A stretch of DNA of 64,000 nucleotides from Desulfonatronum lacustre DSM 10312 (GTDB lineage Bacteria > Desulfobacterota > Desulfovibrionia > Desulfovibrionales > Desulfonatronaceae), in the NCBI RefSeq assembly GCF_000519265.1, contig NZ_KI912608.1, forward strand, positions 1,731,582 to 1,795,581. Direction: 5' to 3'. Shown here in pieces: positions 16,991-26,028 of the stretch. The notes beneath the pieces are model-generated. The model saw only the letters and a program-made list of their open reading frames with translations, ran no database searches and was not told where the DNA came from. The translations under genes were made by a program, and so were the position numbers. Numbering within the stretch: the stretch's first letter is position 1; the number at the start of each line of letters is the position of its first letter.

Positions 16991-18438
16991 AGACCATATT
17001 CGAACAATCCGTTTCCGGACGCCCCGGCGTCGGGCTGCGGGAGTTGAAGAAAGACTTGACCGGTTTGATCCCCCAGGAGCTGGCCCGGGACGGACTGCCT
17101 TGTCTGCCCCAGGTTGGCGAACTGGACGTGGTTCGCCATTTCACGCGGCTTTCCCGGCTCAATTTCGGCGTGGACAGTCACTTTTACCCCCTGGGCTCCT
17201 GCACCATGAAGTACAACCCCAAATTCATGGAACAGGCCGCGGCCCTGCCGGGCTTCAGCCGCCTGCACCCGCTGGTGCCCCAGTTCCGGGGAGCGGGCCA
17301 TTTCGCCCAGGGCGCACTGGAAGTGATTTTCGAAACCGAACGGCTGCTCTGCGAAATCACGGGCATGGCCGGTTTCACGGTCCACCCCATGGCCGGGTCC
17401 CACGGCGAGCTGACCGGAGCGATGATCATCGCCGCCTACCACAAGGACAAAGGCCGCAAGCGGACCAAGGTCGTGGTCCCGGACTCGGCCCACGGCACCA
17501 ACCCGGCTTCCGCGGCCATCGCCGGCTTTGACGTGATCAGCCTGGAATCCAGGGACGGGATCGTCGATCCTCAAGCCCTGGAAGCCGTACTCAGCGAGGA
17601 CGTGGCCGCGGTGATGATGACCTGCCCCAACACCCTGGGCCTGTTCGAGCAGCATCTGCCCCGGATCGTGGAACTGGTCCGCTCCGTGGACGCCCTGCTC
17701 TACTACGACGGCGCGAACCTGAACGCCATTCTGGGCAAGATGCGCGTGGGCGACGCGGGTTTCGACGTGGTCCACCTGAACCTGCACAAAACCTTCGGCA
17801 CCCCGCACGGCGGCGGCGGTCCGGGCTCCGGTCCGGTGGGCGTATGCGAGCGGCTTGTGGACTTTTTGCCGATTTCCCGGGTGGTCAAGCTGGAGGACGG
17901 CCAGTTCTTTCTGGATTACGACTACCCCAGATCCATCGGCTACGTGGCCCCGTTCTACGGCAACTTCGGCGTCTACCTGAAAGCCTACGCCTACATTCTG
18001 CGTCTGGGCAGGGAGGGGCTGATCCGGGTTTCGGAAAACGCGGTTCTCGCGGCCAATTACCTGCGCAAGCGCCTCGAAGAGCATCTGGAAATCCCGTTCA
18101 ACCGGATCTGCATGCACGAATTCGTGGCCTCGGCCGTGCGCCAGGCGGCCAAGGGCGTCCGGGCCCTGGACATTGCCAAGGCCCTGCTGGACAAAGGCCA
18201 TCACGCCCCCACGGTCTATTTTCCCTTGATCGTCAAGGAAGCCCTGATGTTCGAGCCCACGGAAACCGAGTCCCTGAACACCCTGGACCAGTTCGTGGAC
18301 GACCTGATCGCCATCCTCGAACAGGCCGACCAGGACCCCGCCGCGGTTCAATCCGCGCCCCAACAAACCCCGGTCAGCCGCCTGGACGAAGTCAAGGCCG
18401 CCCGCAATCTGGAACTGACGGACCATTGCGGGCTTTGA
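16987..18438 (+). CDS. gcvPB: Glycine dehydrogenase (decarboxylating) subunit 2
   Basis: The 483-residue protein is the PLP-binding half of the split P protein. VVHLNLHKTFGTPHGGGGPG (about 261-280) contains the Schiff-base Lys. Other typical segments are GVDSHFYPLGSCTMKYNPK near 60-78 and VPDSAHGTNPASAAIAGF. GGAGG precedes the ATG, which overlaps the gcvPA stop. It completes the gcvH-gcvPA-gcvPB unit. The transcript runs toward the signalling island on the opposite strand, with a strong hairpin between them. Confidence 0.96.
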   Translation: MKTIFEQSVSGRPGVGLRELKKDLTGLIPQELARDGLPCLPQVGELDVVRHFTRLSRLNFGVDSHFYPLGSCTMKYNPKFMEQAAALPGFSRLHPLVPQFRGAGHFAQGALEVIFETERLLCEITGMAGFTVHPMAGSHGELTGAMIIAAYHKDKGRKRTKVVVPDSAHGTNPASAAIAGFDVISLESRDGIVDPQALEAVLSEDVAAVMMTCPNTLGLFEQHLPRIVELVRSVDALLYYDGANLNAILGKMRVGDAGFDVVHLNLHKTFGTPHGGGGPGSGPVGVCERLVDFLPISRVVKLEDGQFFLDYDYPRSIGYVAPFYGNFGVYLKAYAYILRLGREGLIRVSENAVLAANYLRKRLEEHLEIPFNRICMHEFVASAVRQAAKGVRALDIAKALLDKGHHAPTVYFPLIVKEALMFEPTETESLNTLDQFVDDLIAILEQADQDPAAVQSAPQQTPVSRLDEVKAARNLELTDHCGL

Positions 18439-18489
18439 GGCCCAGTCTTCCCGCTCGGTAACTACTCAGCACAGAGGAATTCTGTTGCC

Positions 18490-18593
18490 GGGGTCGGAAT
18501 CGGAATCGGGATCGGGATCGAAAACGCTGGGATGCGTTCAAAATTTTTCCTGTTCCGATTCCGATTCCGATAGCGACCCCGACTCCGATTGCC
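18490..18593. repeat. Inverted pair of hexamer (GGAATC) tandem arrays
   Basis: Left array 18490-18519 has five 6-base units (GGGGTC, GGAATC twice, GGGATC twice). After a 35-base spacer, the right array 18555-18593 has six units of the complement (CCGATT type). The two arrays can pair into a long imperfect hairpin. A second pair with the same plan but GGTATC/GGCATC units lies at 23512-23608. The region is between convergent gcvPB and the chemoreceptor gene. Confidence 0.85.
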
Positions 18594-18633
18594 GGAGCAA
18601 GGGCGGATACAAAATGTGCTGAGTAGATACAAA

Positions 18634-18677
18634 ATCGGGCCACCGGCCGAGGCGCATGCCTCGGCCGGTGGCCCGAT
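18634..18677. terminator. 20-bp perfect hairpin, probable bidirectional terminator
   Basis: ATCGGGCCACCGGCCGAGGC (18634-18653) pairs perfectly with 18658-18677 around a GCAT loop. A short T5 run follows on the plus strand (18689-18693) and AAAA precedes on the left, giving T residues for minus-strand transcripts. It sits between the convergent ends of gcvPB and the chemoreceptor gene, as expected of a shared terminator. Confidence 0.75.
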
Positions 18678-18727
18678 ACGAATCTCCGTTTTTCGCCCTC
18701 ATTCAGATGGCTTCGGGAGATTCAGCT

Positions 18728-20764
18728 TCACCCCTGCTTCATCCGCTGTACCACCTCTTGCAGTTCCACGGCCTGCCTGGCCAGTTCGGAGATGGCCTGG
18801 GCCGACTGGTTCATGACCTCGCTGGTTTCCGAGGAAATCCGGTTGATATCCTCCACTCCGCGGTTGATTTCCTCGCTGGTGGCGGACTGTTGTTCCGCTG
18901 CCGTGGCGATGGACCGAACCTGATCCGCGGCCTGTTCGGCCAGGGCCAGGATTTCCCGCAGCGCGTCCCCGGATTGGTTGGCCAGTCTGGTGGCGTCCTC
19001 AATGGCGGTCACGGATTGGTCCATGCCCCGGATGTTGGCCTGGGTGCCTTGCTGAATGGCGGAGATGGCTTCGCCCACTTCCTTGGTGGCATTCATGGTC
19101 TTCTCGGCCAGCTTGCGCACCTCGTCGGCCACCACGGCGAATCCACGTCCCGCGTCCCCGGCCCGTGCCGCCTCAATGGCCGCGTTCAGGGCCAGGAGGT
19201 TGGTCTGGTCCGCGATGTCCTCGATCACAGTCATGATCTTGCCGATCTGTTCGGCCTGCCGTCCGAGATGATCCAGGTTGTTCTTCATTTCCTGGGCCTT
19301 GGTCTGCACCGTGTTGATGGCTTCCACCGAGGCACTGACCACCTTGGCGCCGTCCCCGGCCTTGGTCCGGGCCTGGTCCGAGGCTTCGGCTGCCTGGGAA
19401 GCGTTCTTGGCCACTTCCAGCACCGTGGCGTTCATCTCCTCCATGGCCGTGGCCGTTTCCCCGGTACGGCTCGTCTGCTCCTCCGCGCCCCGGCTGGCCT
19501 CTTCCACCTGGGCCGACAATTCCTCCGAGGCGGAAGTCATTCGCTCCACCACGCCCTCGATATTGGTCGCGGCCTCAAGCATGCCGTCGCGTTTGGCCGT
19601 CTCGGCCTGGGCTCGGGCTTCCTCGGCCTCTCGCGTGGCGACCTGGGCTTTTTCCGTCTCTTGTCGGGCCAGTTCGGACTGGTGCTCGGCCTCCTTCATT
19701 TTTTCGATCAAGGATTGAACCATGGCCTGAATGCTCAGGTTCAAGCGCCCGATTTCGTCTTTCTGGTCAATGCCGGACCGAGCCTGCAAGTCGCCCTTGG
19801 CCACGGCGTCGGCGTACGTCATCAGACGACTCACCGGGCCGGTGATGGCGCGACTGACCAGTAGGGCGATAATGATGCCTACACCGAAGAAAACCAGGGA
19901 AGCGATGGCCACGGCCCAACGCAACTGATACACCGGTGCCAGCACGTCGTCCTGCATGGCCCCCACGGCAATGGACCAACCGGTGCCGGGAATAGGCGCG
20001 AACCCAAAAAAACGGTCCGTCCCCATGAACGGGTACGCATCAAAACCCGACTCGCCTCGAACCATCCGCTGGAACATGGCCGCCAACGGGGCGAACTGGG
20101 CATCCGTCCGCGCCTCTTCGATGAAGTTGCGCTGGTCCATCACGAACTGCCTGTTGCCATGGGCGATCAAGGCCCCCTTGTCGTCGATGATGTAGGAGTA
20201 CCCCGCCGCCCCGTATCCGATCTCGTCCGTGATCTCGCTGAGCATCGTGGCGTCCAGGCGGGCCATAAGCACGGCCTGGACCTGCCCCCGGTCTCCCCTG
20301 ATGGGCGTGGCCAGAATCAACACCGGTTGATTGGTCACGCGACTGATAATCACGTTGGAAAAGACCGTCCGGCCTGCCATGGCATCTTGGAAATACGCTC
20401 TGTCGCTCAGTTCCGCCGTGGTTCCGTCCGGATAGCGGGCCAAGCCGTTCGGGGAGATGACCCCCATTCCCAGATAGTTCAATCGGACGGTCTCATTTTC
20501 CAGGGCAGGCCGCTGCTGCATCCAGTCCATGGAGCGGATCACATGGCGGTTGGCAATGCCTTCCAGAGCCAAAATGTGATAATCCAGCTGACTCCTGACA
20601 AGCTTGGCTCCATCCTCGGCCATCAGCGGAATATTTTCCTCCACCTGGGCGACCACGGCACGGGAGGCGCGATCGTAGGCAATGTACCCCAACCCGCCGC
20701 AGACCAGGACCAGCAAGGTCAAAAAGCCGCCAAGCAGCTTGATTCCAATAGGTATGTTTTTCAT
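18728..20764 (-). CDS. Methyl-accepting chemotaxis protein with dCache sensor
   Basis: The 678-residue receptor has membrane helices at about 9-30 and 283-305 enclosing a periplasmic dCache domain. That domain contains [32 protein letters not shown] and [21 protein letters not shown], typical of amino acid or carboxylate sensors. A HAMP domain, a coiled coil and the signalling domain follow, with the hairpin tip [21 protein letters not shown]. There is no C-terminal pentapeptide. GAAGGAGA precedes the ATG. The gene is last in a receiver-cheW-receptor operon; cheW ends 37 bases upstream. A likely sigma-54 promoter drives the unit. No CheA is encoded nearby. Confidence 0.96.
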   Translation of the reverse strand: MKNIPIGIKLLGGFLTLLVLVCGGLGYIAYDRASRAVVAQVEENIPLMAEDGAKLVRSQLDYHILALEGIANRHVIRSMDWMQQRPALENETVRLNYLGMGVISPNGLARYPDGTTAELSDRAYFQDAMAGRTVFSNVIISRVTNQPVLILATPIRGDRGQVQAVLMARLDATMLSEITDEIGYGAAGYSYIIDDKGALIAHGNRQFVMDQRNFIEEARTDAQFAPLAAMFQRMVRGESGFDAYPFMGTDRFFGFAPIPGTGWSIAVGAMQDDVLAPVYQLRWAVAIASLVFFGVGIIIALLVSRAITGPVSRLMTYADAVAKGDLQARSGIDQKDEIGRLNLSIQAMVQSLIEKMKEAEHQSELARQETEKAQVATREAEEARAQAETAKRDGMLEAATNIEGVVERMTSASEELSAQVEEASRGAEEQTSRTGETATAMEEMNATVLEVAKNASQAAEASDQARTKAGDGAKVVSASVEAINTVQTKAQEMKNNLDHLGRQAEQIGKIMTVIEDIADQTNLLALNAAIEAARAGDAGRGFAVVADEVRKLAEKTMNATKEVGEAISAIQQGTQANIRGMDQSVTAIEDATRLANQSGDALREILALAEQAADQVRSIATAAEQQSATSEEINRGVEDINRISSETSEVMNQSAQAISELARQAVELQEVVQRMKQG

Positions 20765-20800
20765 GTTTCATCTCCTTCGTTTTATAATAGTTTCCGTGTA

Positions 20801-21283
20801 CTAAATGCTCTTCAACATGCTTTGTTCGCCTTTGCTCAACAGACTGTCCAGATCCAGCAAGATCAGCAACCGATCCGCCAGCTTTCCCACCCCCCGGATA
20901 TATTCCGATTCGATCCCGGAAATAATCGGCGGTGGCGGTTCCACCGTATTACCTGGAATGCGCAGCACCTCGGACACCGAGTCCACCACGAAGCCGATGA
21001 TGACGGCGTTGATTTCAATGACGATGATCCGAGTGTGCTTGTCGTGCTCCTGGGCGGCCATGCCGAAACGTGTCCGCAGGTCAATAATAGGAATGACCTT
21101 GCCCCGCAGATTGATCACGCCTTCCACGAAATCCGGGGCCTTGGGCACCCGGGTGATGCCCATCATCCGGATGATCTCCTGAACCTTAAGGATCTCCACC
21201 CCGAACTCCTCCTCGCCGATGTGGAACGTGACCAGTTGCAGGAGATTGCTGTCTTTTTTTTGGTCCGATTCGTGTTGTTGCAT
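20801..21283 (-). CDS. cheW: CheW-like chemotaxis scaffold protein
   Basis: The 160-residue cytoplasmic protein is a single CheW domain: LVTFHIGEEEFGVEILKVQEIIRM, VINLRGKVIPIIDLRTRFGM and VDSVSEVLRIPGNTVEPPP. It should couple the adjacent chemoreceptor to a CheA kinase encoded elsewhere. It is the middle gene of the receiver-cheW-receptor set, 82 bases after the receiver stop. A short ACT/Gln-rich N-terminal extension (MQQHESDQKKDSN) precedes the domain. A second cheW lies at 39149-39652 and is clearly a different copy. Confidence 0.95.
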   Translation of the reverse strand: MQQHESDQKKDSNLLQLVTFHIGEEEFGVEILKVQEIIRMMGITRVPKAPDFVEGVINLRGKVIPIIDLRTRFGMAAQEHDKHTRIIVIEINAVIIGFVVDSVSEVLRIPGNTVEPPPPIISGIESEYIRGVGKLADRLLILLDLDSLLSKGEQSMLKSI

Positions 21284-21365
21284 GGTTTCTCCTTCGTATC
21301 GATAGTATCAGATTTCCGATTCAAAAAATGGTTGTTCACGGCAAATGCCGCTTGTCACCGGCCAG

Positions 21366-21749
21366 TCAACTCTCCGCCAGGGCCGGACGAATCGCGGCGA
21401 TCAACTGTTCGCCGTCAAACGGTTTATGGAGCACGCCGCACACTCCCATTCCCTGAAGCAGCGACATGGTTTCCCTGTCGCCGTATCCGGTCATGACCAA
21501 GATATTGATCGGATCATCGGACTGCTTGAGGATCTTAATGAGTTCCAGACCGTCCATGACGGGCATCTTGATGTCGGTTACGACCAAGTCGACCCTCTGA
21601 ACCTGCTCCGGCGCCTTCGCCAAAATCCGCAGAGCTTCCAAGCCGTTATCCGCTTCCAGCACCTGGAACCCGTGATGCTTGAGAATCAGCGCCAAGGTGA
21701 AACGAACCCTGGGCTCATCGTCAACGATGAGGATAAGCTTTCCGTCCAT
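21366..21749 (-). CDS. Single-domain response regulator
   Basis: The protein (127 residues from ATG 21749) is one CheY-like receiver. It has the acidic pair Asp10-Asp11, phosphoacceptor Asp59 in VVTDIKMPVMDG, Thr87 in VMTGYG and Lys109 in HKPF. There is no output domain, so it is either a phosphate relay or a protein-binding regulator like CheY. An in-frame ATG at 21797 would add 16 unlikely residues. The putative sigma-54 promoter at 21761-21776 would start the transcript within a base or two of the chosen ATG, implying a leaderless message. It heads the operon with cheW and a chemoreceptor. Confidence 0.9.
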   Translation of the reverse strand: MDGKLILIVDDEPRVRFTLALILKHHGFQVLEADNGLEALRILAKAPEQVQRVDLVVTDIKMPVMDGLELIKILKQSDDPINILVMTGYGDRETMSLLQGMGVCGVLHKPFDGEQLIAAIRPALAES

Positions 21750-21760
21750 GCCCTTGCGTA

Positions 21761-21776
21761 AGCACAAGGTGTGCCA
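21761..21776 (-). promoter_or_regulatory. Probable sigma-54 (-24/-12) promoter of the receiver-cheW-receptor operon
   Basis: On the minus strand the sequence is TGGCACACCTTGTGCT. It matches the sigma-54 consensus TGGCAC-N5-TTGC with the correct 10-base spacing between GG and GC; one position of the -12 box differs. Transcription would begin near 21750. Palindromic activator-like sites lie about 100-205 bases upstream, and an NtrC-type activator gene is next upstream. Confidence 0.6.
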
Positions 21777-21853
21777 CGGGCTCGCAGCAGCATACAAATC
21801 TGGAATAAAAGGAAATATGTGAAAGACCGGGGCGAAAGGAGACAGCCAAAGCC

Positions 21854-21956
21854 GTCAACCCTGATTGTCAAAGGGGATGTTTGGACCGGAAAGGTCAAGA
21901 AAGGCGAGTGATGCAGCCAGGGTTGACGAAAGTTGAAGGCGTCAACCCGGGTTGAC
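21854..21956. promoter_or_regulatory. GTCAACCC/GGGTTGAC palindromes, probable enhancer sites for the NtrC-type activator
   Basis: A perfect 16-base palindrome GTCAACCCGGGTTGAC lies at 21941-21956. A half-site GGGTTGAC lies at 21920-21927, and an imperfect copy (GTCAACCC followed by TGATTGTC) at 21854-21869. They fall between the activator gene end (22054) and the receiver gene, at the distance usual for sigma-54 enhancers. The whole 304-base gap (21750-22053) shows no other gene. Confidence 0.6.
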
Positions 21957-22053
21957 ATTCTTGAATGAAAGGGGTTGTGAAAACGCGGGAATAAATTGGC
22001 GGCAACGCCTCCCTATACGTCAAAAGCCTCTGGACGAAAGAAGCGGATTGGGG

Positions 22054-23460
22054 CTACCGCGCCTTTTTAACCCGCTTATTCAATGCTTGCCGGGTAATAC
22101 CAAGGATTGCCGCTGCCTTGGACTGATTACCGTTGGTTGTCCGCAGCGCCTGTTCCACCAGCATGTCGCCGGCTTGTTCCAGGGTGGGGAGGGGGTCGGG
22201 GTACTGCCATGACGCGGAGCGGCGGTCGGGATTTCGTTGCCTCGCGACCGGGCCGGCCAGACCGATCCCCGTGAGGTCGGCGACCCGTTTTCCCAGGATC
22301 GCCATGCCGCCTTCGGCCATGGCCGCGAAGACAAGCGAGCGAAGCTCCCGGATATTGCCTGGGAAACCATACGACGCCAACAGTTCCGCGACACGAGGAG
22401 ACAGCGGTTCCCGGTTCACGTTCAGTTCGGAACCGGCCTCGGCCAGGAAGAACTCGGTCAGGAACGGAATATCGCCCTTCCGCTCCCGCAAGGGCGGAAG
22501 ATGGATGTGATAGGTGTTGATTCTGTACAGCAAATCCTCTCGGAACTGGCCGTGCTTCTGAGCCGCCTTCAGGTCCCGGTTGGTGGCGGCGATGATTCTG
22601 GCCGTGCACGTCTTGGGCGTGTCCGATCCCAGGGGATAGTAAACGCGGTCCTGGATGAGTTTGAGCAGTTTGACCTGCGAAGCCGGGGTCAGATCGCCGA
22701 TTTCATCCAGAAACAACGAGCCGCCCTCAGCCTGCTCCACAAGCCCTTTCCGGGCTTCGCGGGCATCGGTGAACGCCCCCTTGACGTGCCCGAACAGCGT
22801 GTCCGCGAAGACATTGTCGTCCAGGCCGGCAGCGTTCAGCCCGATGAACCGGCCCTTGCGCCCGCTGGCTTCGTGCAGGGCCGCGGCCAGCAAATCCTTG
22901 CCGGTCCCGGTTTCTCCGGTGACGAGCACGGGAGCGGACAAGGGAGCGACGACCTCAACATAGCTGAAGATTGCCCGCATCCGAGGATCCTGGGTGATGA
23001 TCCTCCGGAAAACATCCGGCTGATCCAGGTCGCCTGTGAGCAATTTTCGTCTCAATCGGCTATTCTGCTCCAGAACCGAAGCATGGCTCATGGCCCGGCG
23101 CACCGTGGTCACCAGCCTGTCCGGCTCCACGGGCTTGACCAGATAGTCGAACGCTCCGGCCTGGATGCACCGCACCGCCGTATCCGCCTCGTTGATCCCG
23201 GTGACCACCACCACCTGCACCAGCGGACTGCATTCCCGAACCCGTCCCAGGACCTCCTCCCCGGGCATGCCCGGCATGGAAAGATCCAGCAAGAGCACCC
23301 CGCTTTCCTGCTCTGAAAAATGGTCCAGGATTTCTCGGCCGTCATGAAACGTCCGGACGTCCGCGAAGCCGAATGATTTCAGCGTCAACAAAAAGCTTCG
23401 CGTCAGAGCCTGCTCGTCGTCGAGGATGTAAACGGGAAGATGAGACGTGGAATCAGGCAT
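22054..23460 (-). CDS. NtrC-family sigma-54-dependent response regulator
   Basis: The 468-residue protein has an N-terminal receiver (about 8-120, phosphoacceptor Asp59 in LLLDLSMPG). The AAA+ domain (about 150-380) has Walker A GETGTGKD, the sigma-54 contact loop GAFTDA in place of the usual GAFTGA, and Walker [11 protein letters not shown] Fis-type helix-turn-helix ends the protein ([22 protein letters not shown]). It activates sigma-54 promoters. The kinase gene 200 bases upstream is its likely partner, and the palindromes just downstream are its likely targets. AAGGA precedes the ATG. Confidence 0.95.
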   Translation of the reverse strand: MPDSTSHLPVYILDDEQALTRSFLLTLKSFGFADVRTFHDGREILDHFSEQESGVLLLDLSMPGMPGEEVLGRVRECSPLVQVVVVTGINEADTAVRCIQAGAFDYLVKPVEPDRLVTTVRRAMSHASVLEQNSRLRRKLLTGDLDQPDVFRRIITQDPRMRAIFSYVEVVAPLSAPVLVTGETGTGKDLLAAALHEASGRKGRFIGLNAAGLDDNVFADTLFGHVKGAFTDAREARKGLVEQAEGGSLFLDEIGDLTPASQVKLLKLIQDRVYYPLGSDTPKTCTARIIAATNRDLKAAQKHGQFREDLLYRINTYHIHLPPLRERKGDIPFLTEFFLAEAGSELNVNREPLSPRVAELLASYGFPGNIRELRSLVFAAMAEGGMAILGKRVADLTGIGLAGPVARQRNPDRRSASWQYPDPLPTLEQAGDMLVEQALRTTNGNQSKAAAILGITRQALNKRVKKAR

Positions 23461-23511
23461 GATCGTCCTTGCGTGTGGGTAACACCATTTCTAACTCAAA
23501 GCTTCTCTTTC

Positions 23512-23608
23512 GGTATCGGCATCGGTATCGGCATCGGGGTCGAATTAGGATTATTGGCGAACAAACAGTATCGATACCGATACCGATACCGACGCCGACC
23601 CCGATAAC
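23512..23608. repeat. Inverted pair of hexamer (GGTATC/GGCATC) tandem arrays
   Basis: Left array 23512-23541 has five 6-base units (GGTATC, GGCATC, GGTATC, GGCATC, GGGGTC). Right array 23573-23608 has six complementary units (GATACC three times, GACGCC, GACCCC, GATAAC). A 31-base AT-rich spacer lies between, so the RNA could fold into a long hairpin. It occupies the 200-base gap between the kinase stop and the NtrC-type regulator start, and shares design with 18490-18593. Confidence 0.85.
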
Positions 23609-23660
23609 TGCATTTTCTCAAGCGAAAAACGCATTGCCGAAGTAGAATTGGTAAACCGCG

Positions 23661-25976
23661 CTACTCCGGGACGCTCAGGAGCACGGTGACCATCGTGCCC
23701 TGCCCCGGACTGGATTCAAAATGAATGTCGCCCCCATGATCCTGGATGATCGCGGAACTGATGGACAATCCCAGCCCGGTCCCTCCGGTTTTGTGTCGCG
23801 TGCTGTAGAACGGATCAAGGACGCGGTTCATGTCTTCGGGACGAATCCCCTCGCCCTGGTCCGTGATCCGGACGGCCACGGCCTTGCGCTCCGGGACATG
23901 GTGCGTCTCCAGAACAATGGATTGTTGCTTGTCGGTCAAGGCCTGACAGGCATTCAGCAACAGGTTGACCACCACCTGCTCCAGCTTGTGATGGTCCCCC
24001 TGGATCAGCGGCAAATCCGACGAGAGCGTTACGCTGAAGTTGTCCGTGTACCTGGAGACGGCCTTCCCGATCAAAACCAGAGCCGATTCGACCACCTCGT
24101 TGATATTTACTTGGGCTGCCATATCCAAAGGCGTCTGACGGCAAAAATCCTTCAGTTCATTGATAATCTTGGCAATACGCCTGCTTCCTTCATTGATCCC
24201 GGAATACAATTCCAGGGCGTGCTCGCGCATCTCGCCAAAGGGAATTCCGGCAAGTTTGAGGTCGGGGTTGGTCCGCCAATACTCTTCCAGTATGGACGAC
24301 ACGTCCCTCCAGGCCCGCTCCAAGAGAGGCGCGTTGAGCATGATCAGATTGTTGGGGTTGTTGATCTCGTGAGCCACCCCGGCCACAAGGGTGCCCAGGG
24401 CGGTCATTTTGGAAGCCTGTGCCAGCTGCTCCTCCTGTTCCTTCTTGGCGATTTCCAACTGTCTTTTCTCGGTTATGTCCTGAAGCATGCCAATGATCGT
24501 CACGGCCTTGTCGCCATTATCGACCTTCACGTCCCCAAGGACCCTGACCCATTTCCGTTGGCCTCGGACAACGACCCGCAGTTCAAAATCAAATGCCTGG
24601 GGAGACCGCAAGAGCTTGTCCCGGGTCATGACCGTGAACTCGCGATCATCTTCATGGATGATCCACAAGACGTCATCAAAAAGAAGTTCTCCCTCTCCTT
24701 CCATGCCGATAATGCTGAACGCTTCTTCCGACCCCGTGAAAACATCGCGAACCGGATCGTATTTCCAACTGCCCATGCGGGCCAATCGCTCCGCTGCTTT
24801 CAGGTCGGCGTTGCTTTTCTGGAGCGCCGCCTCGGCCTTCTTTCGCTCGGTGACGTCCCGAGAACTGAAGAGGAGTTCCTTGGGATTGCCCTGGTCGTCA
24901 AAAATAAAGCCTCCCACCGTCTCAAGCCAAAGGTAGCTTCCGTCGGCCCGAGAACATCTCAGCTCGGCCTTTCGCGCACCGTCCTTGACGGCCAGAAAAT
25001 CCTCAAAAGCCGCCATGATCTTCGGCTTGTCCTCCGGGTGGACGAACTCCATGATGTTCCTGCCCAGCCGGGAATCGACGTCATGCCCCAAAAGACTGCC
25101 GGACCTGCTGAGAAACAAAATTTTGCCCTCCAAATCGGTGAGGGTCACCATGTCGAGCATGTTGTCCGTGATTTTCCCCAGAAGGCGGGTCTGTTCCTTC
25201 AAAGCCTCCTGGGATCTTCTGAGATCCGTGACGTCCCGGACAATGGCCAAAAAATGCTCGCCACAGCCCGTCATCCGGCTTTCGTAACACTTGGTTTCAC
25301 CGTTAAAGACAAGTTCATATCCGTAGGAAACGCATGCCCCCGTTTCAGCAACCCGGTCGATGTGCCGGAGGCTCTGCTCAGCGATATCCGGGCCAAGGAC
25401 ATCCCGCACATTACGGCCCAGAAACATGTCCGGCTCCATCAGGAGAGCGCCGCATGGCGCATGGTAATCCAAAAACACCCCGCTCCGACTGAAGAGGAAC
25501 ATAAAATCCGGCAGGGCGTTGAGCAGGGCCTTGTTTCTGTCTTCGCTTTCCAGCAGTTTCTCATGATCCAGTTTGGCCTCGGTAATATCCGTGGTGAATC
25601 CCTGATAACAAGCAATCTCTCCGTTTTGATCCCGGACCACCCGTGCATTCACGGACACCCAAAAAACAGAACCGTCCCGGTGCAGCCGACGGCCCTGATG
25701 GTTCCAGACCTGGCCGTGTTCTTCCAGGAGCCGCTTGAATTCCTCCCTGTCCGTGGGATCGACGTAGACCTGACCGGGGATGTCCTGGACCGCCTCCAGA
25801 AACTCCTGGGGAGATTTATAGCCGAACATCCTGGCCAAGGCGGTATTGACCGAAAGGTACTTTCCCTCAGGCGTGGAGGTGAAGATGCCGATGGGGGCGT
25901 GATCGAAGAAATCCGGATCGTTGAAGCCGATCACGCCGCCGACGTCATGGCGACTTTGGGGGCATGTGGTGAACAT
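23661..25976 (-). CDS. Four-PAS histidine kinase (NtrB/ZraS-like)
   Basis: The protein (about 771 residues from ATG 25976) has no membrane segment. Four PAS domains (about 15-135, 145-260, 270-390 and 400-515) precede a HisKA helix with the phospho-His motif AGVAHEINNPNN and an HATPase with NLLLNACQAL, DQGEGI and GTGLGLSIS. It is therefore a cytoplasmic sensor kinase. ATG at 25976 has GGAG eight bases upstream; an ATG ten codons earlier lacks one. It lies directly upstream of the NtrC-type regulator, its probable partner. The first PAS ([16 protein letters not shown]) is nearly repeated in the kinase at 36667-39057. Confidence 0.93.
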   Translation of the reverse strand: MFTTCPQSRHDVGGVIGFNDPDFFDHAPIGIFTSTPEGKYLSVNTALARMFGYKSPQEFLEAVQDIPGQVYVDPTDREEFKRLLEEHGQVWNHQGRRLHRDGSVFWVSVNARVVRDQNGEIACYQGFTTDITEAKLDHEKLLESEDRNKALLNALPDFMFLFSRSGVFLDYHAPCGALLMEPDMFLGRNVRDVLGPDIAEQSLRHIDRVAETGACVSYGYELVFNGETKCYESRMTGCGEHFLAIVRDVTDLRRSQEALKEQTRLLGKITDNMLDMVTLTDLEGKILFLSRSGSLLGHDVDSRLGRNIMEFVHPEDKPKIMAAFEDFLAVKDGARKAELRCSRADGSYLWLETVGGFIFDDQGNPKELLFSSRDVTERKKAEAALQKSNADLKAAERLARMGSWKYDPVRDVFTGSEEAFSIIGMEGEGELLFDDVLWIIHEDDREFTVMTRDKLLRSPQAFDFELRVVVRGQRKWVRVLGDVKVDNGDKAVTIIGMLQDITEKRQLEIAKKEQEEQLAQASKMTALGTLVAGVAHEINNPNNLIMLNAPLLERAWRDVSSILEEYWRTNPDLKLAGIPFGEMREHALELYSGINEGSRRIAKIINELKDFCRQTPLDMAAQVNINEVVESALVLIGKAVSRYTDNFSVTLSSDLPLIQGDHHKLEQVVVNLLLNACQALTDKQQSIVLETHHVPERKAVAVRITDQGEGIRPEDMNRVLDPFYSTRHKTGGTGLGLSISSAIIQDHGGDIHFESSPGQGTMVTVLLSVPE

Positions 25977-26028
25977 GATCAGTACTCCATGAGATTCGCC
26001 TGCCATCTGGTTGAGTCCGGGACGGGCC

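Noticed and set aside
16891-18426. 511-codon minus-strand open frame opposite gcvPB
   Set aside because: Antisense shadow of gcvPB; GQVH-rich composition and no motif.
18490-18593. CRISPR array
   Set aside because: Units are 6 bases and contiguous with no unique spacers; no cas genes nearby. The same holds for the other short arrays.
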